Assembly (NCBI RefSeq): GCF_018070565.1
Contig: NZ_JAGPXL010000034.1
Location: forward strand, 1-64,000
Source: Streptomyces sp. B93
GTDB taxonomy: Bacteria > Actinomycetota > Actinomycetes > Streptomycetales > Streptomycetaceae
Reading direction: 5' to 3'
Length of the DNA stretch: 64,000 bases
Below the pieces are notes generated by a model that was not told the origin of the DNA, searched no databases, and was given only the letters and a program-made list of their open reading frames with translations. The position numbers and the translations under genes are program-made. Shown in pieces: positions 59,095 through 64,000 of this stretch. Numbering within the stretch: the first letter of the stretch is position 1; every line of letters starts with the position of its first letter.

Positions 59095-59729
59095 CGACCG
59101 GTCGGACGGACGGCACCACCAGCACCCGCGTCGGGGTCTACGTGGCCCATCCGCGTCCTGGCAGCTTCAACCACGCCCTGGCCGCGGCCGTCACCGCGGA
59201 ACTGCGCGCACGGGGCTGCGAGGTGACGGTCCGCGACCTGTACGCGGAGGGCTTCGACCCGCTGCTGACGGCGGCGGAGACGGCCACGGTGGCCTCGGTA
59301 CCCGACGCCGAGGACCCGCTGGTGGCCCGGCACCGGGCGGAGGTCGCCGGACTCGACGCGCTGGTCCTCGTCCACCCGAACTGGTGGGGCATGCCGCCCG
59401 CCGTCCTCACCGGCTGGGTGCAGCGCGTCCTGGTCCCCGGCGTCGCCTACAAGCTCGGCACGGCGGACGGCGAGCCCACCGGCCTGCTCAGGGCGGGCCG
59501 CGCCCTGGTCCTGAACACCTCCGACACCCCCGCCGACCGGGAGGAGCGGGAGTTCGGCGACCCGTTGCAGCGCGTGTGGGCGGCCTGCGTACTGCCGTAC
59601 GTCGGTGTCACGGACGTACGGCGGAAGGTGTTCCGCACGGTGACGGACTCGACGGCCGGGACGCGGGAGGGGTGGCTGCGGGAGGCGCGGGCGCTGGCGG
59701 CGGACCTGGTGGGCGCCCTCAGTCCTTGA
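59091..59729 (+). CDS. NAD(P)H quinone/flavin oxidoreductase (flavodoxin-fold)
   Basis: A 212-residue flavoprotein of the NAD(P)H dehydrogenase (quinone)/MdaB-like family. Motifs: VYVAHPRPGSFNHALAAAV (phosphate-binding), LDALVLVHPNWWGMPPAVLTGWVQRVL (FMN/substrate), and ALVLNTSDTPADREEREFGDPLQRVW. It reduces quinones or detoxifies electrophiles. It overlaps the MFS gene by 4 bases, so pump and reductase are coupled. Convergent with the APC permease, with an 11-base overlap of coding ends. Confidence 0.93.
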   Translation: MTTGRTDGTTSTRVGVYVAHPRPGSFNHALAAAVTAELRARGCEVTVRDLYAEGFDPLLTAAETATVASVPDAEDPLVARHRAEVAGLDALVLVHPNWWGMPPAVLTGWVQRVLVPGVAYKLGTADGEPTGLLRAGRALVLNTSDTPADREEREFGDPLQRVWAACVLPYVGVTDVRRKVFRTVTDSTAGTREGWLREARALAADLVGALSP

Positions 59730-61269
59730 TCACCAGTGCCGGGGTCCCCATGGTCAGCACCTCGCCCCGGAAGAACGCCGGGCTCCGGCGCCGCATGCCG
59801 GCCATGAGGGCCGCGCCCAGCAGGAGCAGGCCGACGCCGATGACGAAGACCGAGCCGACGCCGAGGACCGAGGAGCCGCTGCCGTAGGCCGGGTCCCACA
59901 TGTCGTGGAGGGTCTTGGCGAAGACGGCCGTGAGGAGGATGCCGCCGAGGACCGGGAAGACGCCCTTGAAGAGGGTGTCGCGCGGGGTGCGGGTCAGCTC
60001 GGCGCGGAAGTACCAGGCGCAGGCGAAGGCGGTCAGCGCGTAGTAGAAGCAGATCATGAGGCCGAGGGCGTAGATCGTGTCGATCAGGACGTGTTCGCTG
60101 ACCAGGGTCATGACCGTGTAGAAGACGCCCGTCGCGATGCCCGCGGCCACCGTGGCGCGGCCCGGCGTCCGGAAGCGCTCGTGGACGCGGGCGTACGACG
60201 CGGGCAGCGCCTCGTACGTCGACATGGCGAGGACCGTGCGCGCGACCGGGATGAAGGTCGTCTGGAGGCTGGCGGCGGCCGAGGCGAGGACGGCGACGAA
60301 GAGGAGGATGCCGAGGGCGTTGCCCATGACGGGGCCCGCGAGGGCAGCGAAGACGTTGTCGGAGGTCTCCGGGTTGGCGAGGCCGAGTCCCTCGGTCCCG
60401 GTGCCCACGGCCATCTGGGCGGCGACGCCGGTCAGCAGGTAGGAGCCGACCAGGACGACCATGGCGATGAGCGCGGCGCGGCCGGGGGTGCGGTCGCTGC
60501 CGACGGTCTCCTCGTTGGTGGTGAGGCAGGTGTCCCAGCCCCAGTACATGAAGATCGACAGGGAGAGGCCCGCGGTGAACGCCGCGAACGAGCCCACCTC
60601 GAAGGGGTTGAGCCAGGACCACGAGAAGTCCACCCCGCCGCCGGGGAGCACGCCCGAGCCCGCCTTCTCCACCGCCATCGCGACGAACAGGACCAGGACG
60701 GCGAGCTGGAGGGCCACCAGCGCGTACTGGACGGACTTCGTGGTCGTCATGCCCCGGTAGCTGATCGCCGTCGCCGCCGCGATCAGCAGCAGGCAGGTGG
60801 TGATGTGGACCGCCTTGTTGCCGTCCAGGGCGGCGACCGAGTCGCTGCCGGTCAGCTCGCCCGCCAGCAGCCAGAAGTACGACGTCGCCACGCCCGCCAG
60901 GTTCGACAGCACGATCACCGTGGCGATGACCAGCCCCCAGCCGCACATCCAGCCGACGTGCGGGCCGAAGGCCTTCACCGTCCAGGTGAAGGAGGTGCCG
61001 CAGTCGGGCACGGCCCGGTTCAGCTCCCGGTAGGCGAAGGCGACCAGCAGCATCGGCAGGAAGCCCGCCAGGAAGATGGCCGGCATCTGGAGGCCGACCT
61101 CGCCCGCGGTGGAGCCCAGGGTGGAGGTGAGGCAGTAGACGGGGGCGACGGTGGACACACCGATGACCGCGCTGCCCATCAGGCCGACGGAGTTGCCGCC
61201 GAGGCCCTTGCCGCGCACGTCCTGCGCGTTGTCGTCGGCCTGGGGTGGCCGTATCGCCGTGTGTGTCAT
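59719..61269 (-). CDS. APC-family amino acid permease
   Basis: A 516-residue transporter with 12 helices. Family pattern GLGGNSVGLMGSAVIGVSTVAPVYCLTSTLG at the start; later VPDCGTSFTWTVKAFGPHVGWMCGWG. Resembles the putrescine/GABA/amino-acid group. ATG at 61269. Its 3' end overlaps the oxidoreductase gene by 11 bases in convergent orientation. Substrate unknown. Confidence 0.93.
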   Translation of the reverse strand: MTHTAIRPPQADDNAQDVRGKGLGGNSVGLMGSAVIGVSTVAPVYCLTSTLGSTAGEVGLQMPAIFLAGFLPMLLVAFAYRELNRAVPDCGTSFTWTVKAFGPHVGWMCGWGLVIATVIVLSNLAGVATSYFWLLAGELTGSDSVAALDGNKAVHITTCLLLIAAATAISYRGMTTTKSVQYALVALQLAVLVLFVAMAVEKAGSGVLPGGGVDFSWSWLNPFEVGSFAAFTAGLSLSIFMYWGWDTCLTTNEETVGSDRTPGRAALIAMVVLVGSYLLTGVAAQMAVGTGTEGLGLANPETSDNVFAALAGPVMGNALGILLFVAVLASAAASLQTTFIPVARTVLAMSTYEALPASYARVHERFRTPGRATVAAGIATGVFYTVMTLVSEHVLIDTIYALGLMICFYYALTAFACAWYFRAELTRTPRDTLFKGVFPVLGGILLTAVFAKTLHDMWDPAYGSGSSVLGVGSVFVIGVGLLLLGAALMAGMRRRSPAFFRGEVLTMGTPALVIKD

Positions 61270-61601
61270 GACAGGGGACAGTAAATGCTGCGATTTCCAC
61301 ACGGGTGACGCAGGCGAGCATCTCGATCCACCTTATATTCACAGGCGAATGAGGGCCAATTACCGATGAAATCGCGACCGCGGAGGCGCCACCGCCTGTC
61401 GCCTCAAGGTCATCCGGCGGGCATCGCGCATACGGGAACCGCAACCCGGTCCGGAATGCCCGGTTCCGAATTTCCCTGGTGACCTGCGTCACAGGTGGCG
61501 GCGCCGGGCACGCGGGACTTCACTGGATAAGCACGGGGCCTCACCGGACAGGCACGAGGCCTCACCGGACGAGGACGTGGCCGAAGGACGCGGGAGGCGA
61601 C
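61270..61601. other. Divergent intergenic region of 332 bases
   Basis: Between the APC permease and the lipoprotein. It has an AT-rich patch near 61320-61350 (TATATTC), suited to the permease promoter, and three 21-bp repeats (61520-61582). No canonical gene is seen, though the repeats are open in frame with the lipoprotein. Confidence 0.5.
61520..61582 (+). repeat. Three 21-bp tandem repeats upstream of the lipoprotein
   Basis: Units at 61520-61540, 61541-61561 and 61562-61582, each TCACYGGAY then RAGSACG-type bases and GGCC. Copies 2 and 3 differ at 3 positions; copy 1 is more diverged. They lie 20 bases before the ATG at 61602. In frame they would code for HRTGTRP-type heptapeptides. Confidence 0.65.
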
Positions 61602-62096
61602 ATGGCGTACCGGAAGCGCTGGGCCGCGGGTGCCACCCTGGCCGCGGTGACGCTCGCGGGCACCGTCCTGACGGGCTGCTCCGACGGCGACGGCGAGGAC
61701 TCCCCGGCCCGGTCGGTCAGCGAGGCCGCGTCCGCCGTGGAGTCGGCCGCGTCGAGCGCCACCGACGCCTGGGCGTCGGCGACGGCGGAGGCCGGGCGCA
61801 AGCTCGACGACATCCGCGACGGCGTCAACGTCAAGGACGACGTGCGGCTGGGCTCCACGGCCACCGACGGCGACGGCCGCACCACCGTCGTCCTCACGGT
61901 GGAGAACACCGCCGGGTCCGAGAAGTCCTTCGCCGTGCTGGTCGAGTTCGAGGGGTCCGACGGCGGGTTCCAGGACGCGGTCCTCGTGCAGGTGCCCGAC
62001 GTGCCGTCCGGTGAGACGGCTGAGGCCACCGCCCGCAGCTCCCACGACCTGTCCGGTGAGGTGAGCGCGGAGGTGGCGAGGGCGGTGCGGTACTGA
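61602..62096 (+). CDS. Lipoprotein with FxLyD-like beta domain
   Basis: A 164-residue lipoprotein. Signal with lipobox TVLTGC (Cys26), an Ala/Ser-rich helix (about 35-70), then a beta-sandwich (about 75-164) with TTVVLTVENTAGSEKSFAVLVEFE, like FxLyD domains. ATG at 61602 follows GGGAGGCGAC. It shares a base with the next gene (TGATG), so the two are coupled. Function unknown. Confidence 0.9.
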   Translation: MAYRKRWAAGATLAAVTLAGTVLTGCSDGDGEDSPARSVSEAASAVESAASSATDAWASATAEAGRKLDDIRDGVNVKDDVRLGSTATDGDGRTTVVLTVENTAGSEKSFAVLVEFEGSDGGFQDAVLVQVPDVPSGETAEATARSSHDLSGEVSAEVARAVRY

Positions 62097-63247
62097 TGGC
62101 CGTGGGGGAAGCCCACGGGACGCTCCAGGACCGTCCGGCGCAGTTCACCGAGCGGGACTACACCGCCCGGATGGCCAGGGCCGCCCGCGACGCCCTCGAC
62201 GCCGGACTCGCCGGACTGCTCCTCACCACCGGCCCCGAACTCGTCCGGCTGTGCGGCCACCGCCCCCGCGCGGCGACGGGACGGCTCACCCTCCTCGTCA
62301 TCACGCCCGAGGCGGAGCCCAGGCTGCTCGTCCCCGCGACCGAACGCGCCGCCGCCGAGGCGTCCCCCGGCGCGGGCGCCGTACGGATCACCGACTGGCG
62401 CGACGGCCAGAACCCGTACTCGGCGGCCACCGGACTGCTCCGCCCCAGCGGCCACTACGGCGTCTGCGAGATGACCTGGGCGCTGCACCTGGAAGGGCTG
62501 CGGGAGGCACTGCCGCTCGCCGGCTACCGGCCGCTGGCCGCCGTGCTGCCGCTGCTGCGCGCGGTCAAGGACGACCACGAGGTGGCCAGGATGTCCGCCG
62601 CGGGCGCGGCGGCCGACGCCGCGTACGCGGAGATCCTGTCGGCCCGGTTCGCCGGGCGCCGGGAGACCGACGTGGCCGCCGAGCTGACCCGGCGCCTGCG
62701 GGCGCACGGACTCAGCCAGGTCGACGTCGCCGTGGTCGGCTCCGGGCCCAACGGCGCCGACCCCCGGCACACCGCCGGGGACCGCGTCATCGAGCCCGGC
62801 GACATGGTCGTCCTCGGCCTCGGCGGCCTCAAGGACGACTACGGCTCCGACACCACCCGCACCGTCCACGTGGGCGAGCCCACCGCCGAGGAGCAGCGGA
62901 TCCACGACGTGGTGCACGCCGCCCACCGGGCCGCGCTGGCGGCGGTGCGGCCCGGCGTGCCCTGCCAGGACGTCGACCGGGCCGCCCGCACGGTCATCGA
63001 GGAGGCGGGCTACGGCCCCTACCGCGTCCCCTGCACCGGCCACGGCATCGGCATCAGCACCGACGAGCCGCCGTACCTCACCGAGGCGGAACCGCACCCC
63101 CTGCTGCCCGGCATGTGCCTCGCCGTCGAACCGGCGCTGCGGCTGCCGGGCCGCTTCGGAGCCCGCCTGGAGGACACCCTGACCTGCACGGAGACCGGCG
63201 CCCGCCCCCTCAACCGGGCCTCCCACGAGCTGGCGGTCGTCGCCTGA
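62096..63247 (+). CDS. M24-family metallopeptidase (Xaa-Pro aminopeptidase-like)
   Basis: A 383-residue pita-bread peptidase. Metal ligands: Asp-Asp in VVLGLGGLKDDYGSDTTRT, His in HGIGISTDEPP, and Glu in AVEPALRL and LEDTLTCTETG. N-terminal creatinase-like domain (1-150). It cleaves N-terminal residues before proline. ATG at 62096 overlaps the lipoprotein stop by one base. Convergent with an alpha-glucosidase gene. Confidence 0.94.
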   Translation: MAVGEAHGTLQDRPAQFTERDYTARMARAARDALDAGLAGLLLTTGPELVRLCGHRPRAATGRLTLLVITPEAEPRLLVPATERAAAEASPGAGAVRITDWRDGQNPYSAATGLLRPSGHYGVCEMTWALHLEGLREALPLAGYRPLAAVLPLLRAVKDDHEVARMSAAGAAADAAYAEILSARFAGRRETDVAAELTRRLRAHGLSQVDVAVVGSGPNGADPRHTAGDRVIEPGDMVVLGLGGLKDDYGSDTTRTVHVGEPTAEEQRIHDVVHAAHRAALAAVRPGVPCQDVDRAARTVIEEAGYGPYRVPCTGHGIGISTDEPPYLTEAEPHPLLPGMCLAVEPALRLPGRFGARLEDTLTCTETGARPLNRASHELAVVA

Positions 63248-63260
63248 GCCCGCGGGCGGT

Positions 63261-64000
63261 TCAGGCGAGCCAGGCCGTGGTGTCCGGCCCCAGCAGCCCG
63301 CCCGCGGCCAGCGGCGCGCTGCTGAGCAGCGGCTCGCCCGGGGGCAGCGGTACGGGGTCGGCGGAGAGGTTGGTGACACAGCGCCAGCCGTCGTGGCGGG
63401 CGAAGTGCAGCACGCCGGGCGGGGCGTCGTCCGCCCAGGTGAGGTCCTCCCCGGCGAGGAGCTTGCGGCGCAGTTTCAGGGCCGTGCGGTACAGCTCCAG
63501 GGTCGAGCCCTCCCGCCCGTCCTGCGCCTCGACGGCGTACTGCGCGAACCGCTCCGGCTGCGGCAGCCAGGCCCCGCCGGGCCCGAAGCCGTACGACGGT
63601 CCGCTCGTCGACCAGGGCAGCGGCACCCGGCAGCCGTCGCGGCCCTTGCGGACCCGGCCGGTCTGCTCCCAGATCGGGTCCTGGAGCACCTCGGTGGGCA
63701 GGTCGGCGACCTCGGGCAGGCCGAGTTCCTCGCCCTGGTAGACGTACGACGAACCGGGCAGCGCCAGCATCAGCAGTGTCGCGGCGCGGGCCCGGCGCAG
63801 GCCCGCCGCCTCGTCGATCCCGGGCGCGTGGCCGCCGGACAGCAGCCAGGCGTTCTCGTCGGTGCCGGGCGGGAGCATCAGCCGGGAGGCGTGCCGGACG
63901 ACGTCGTGGTTGGAGAGCACCCAGGTGGCTGAGGCCCCGGCGGCGCGGGCGTCGGCGAGCGAGGCGGTGATCAGGGCGCGCAGTTCACCGGAGTCCCAGG
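63261..64000 (-). CDS. Alpha-glucosidase, GH13 (3' part only)
   Basis: The C-terminal 246 codons of a GH13 glucosidase; the 5' end lies beyond the window edge. Visible: WVLSNHDVVRHASRL (conserved region IV with NHD), LLMLALPGSSYVYQGEELGLPE, DPIWEQTGR, and the C-terminal beta domain. It hydrolyses alpha-1,4-linked glucose, maltose or trehalose. The frame stays open to 64000. Convergent with the M24 peptidase. Confidence 0.93.
   Translation of the reverse strand, partial: WDSGELRALITASLADARAAGASATWVLSNHDVVRHASRLMLPPGTDENAWLLSGGHAPGIDEAAGLRRARAATLLMLALPGSSYVYQGEELGLPEVADLPTEVLQDPIWEQTGRVRKGRDGCRVPLPWSTSGPSYGFGPGGAWLPQPERFAQYAVEAQDGREGSTLELYRTALKLRRKLLAGEDLTWADDAPPGVLHFARHDGWRCVTNLSADPVPLPPGEPLLSSAPLAAGGLLGPDTTAWLA

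Noticed and set aside
1..64000. Mobile elements, CRISPR arrays, rRNA or tRNA genes
   Set aside because: No transposase, integrase, repeat-spacer pattern, or tRNA-like cloverleaf was recognised by eye; a tRNA scan was not possible.

Overview
The window looks like a stretch of Streptomyces chromosome. Base composition is very GC-rich, starts are often GTG or TTG behind GGAGG-type ribosome sites, and in-frame TTA (bldA-type) leucine codons are rare. The gene content also fits: a SARP regulator, an ECF41 sigma factor, Ter proteins, a BldC-like MerR protein and many small Streptomyces-type proteins. I saw no rRNA, tRNA, CRISPR array, transposase or integrase.

Layout. 1-3.2 kb: small proteins, a pair of DUF5994 proteins and the Na+/H+ antiporter NhaA. 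3.2-6.4 kb: a cold cassette of Csp, DEAD-box helicase, half-CBS protein and a small protein. A second, trimmed copy lies at 19.4-21.8 kb, and a third csp gene with the same leader at 34.2-34.6 kb. 6.4-7.7 kb: a GvpU-like protein and a MerR-type gene behind a sigma-B-like promoter and a long leader. 7.8-10.2 kb: two CNNM/CorC-type CBS membrane proteins. 10.3-14.4 kb: Spo0M, TerB, M56 protease, BlaI, TerD and TatA, with perfect BlaI-type operators before terB and between blaI and terD. 14.6-19.4 kb: a membrane protein, a TerD-nuclease fusion and a membrane spermidine-synthase-like protein. 21.8-24.0 kb: an ECF41 sigma factor divergent from an NTF2-LUD fusion. 24.0-29.6 kb: a minus-strand run of PAP2 protein, Ser/Thr kinase, membrane protein, NfeD and SPFH protein. 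29.7-34.0 kb: a stressosome operon (RsbR, RsbS, RsbT, RsbX-like phosphatase) ending in a PAS histidine kinase. 34.6-42.5 kb: a flavodoxin-fold reductase, a secreted phytase-type esterase, a PucR/CdaR regulator, a DUF4394 protein and an orphan cytochrome oxidase subunit I. 42.6-50.5 kb: a 31-codon ORF, a SARP-NB-ARC-TPR regulator with two TTA codons, a divergent NB-ARC-TPR protein, and a coupled pair (GT-B-like protein plus unknown) behind three 11-bp-spaced heptamers. 50.8-64 kb: a secreted nuclease, lipoproteins, LtrA, a frameshifted LuxR regulator, an MFS pump with a quinone-type reductase, an APC permease, an M24 peptidase and the 3' part of a GH13 alpha-glucosidase.

How it fits together. 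The theme is stress response: cold (Csp and helicase), general stress (stressosome, sigma-B-like promoter), envelope or oxidative stress (BlaI/M56 with Ter and Spo0M, kinase/NfeD/SPFH), and developmental or secondary-metabolism control (SARP with TTA codons). The best candidates for undescribed biology are the duplicated cold cassette with its conserved RNA elements, the BlaI-Ter circuit whose protease lacks a sensor domain, the TerD-nuclease fusion, and the SARP/NB-ARC island with its repeat operators and micro-ORF. Functional links are inferences from sequence and gene order; no database search was run.
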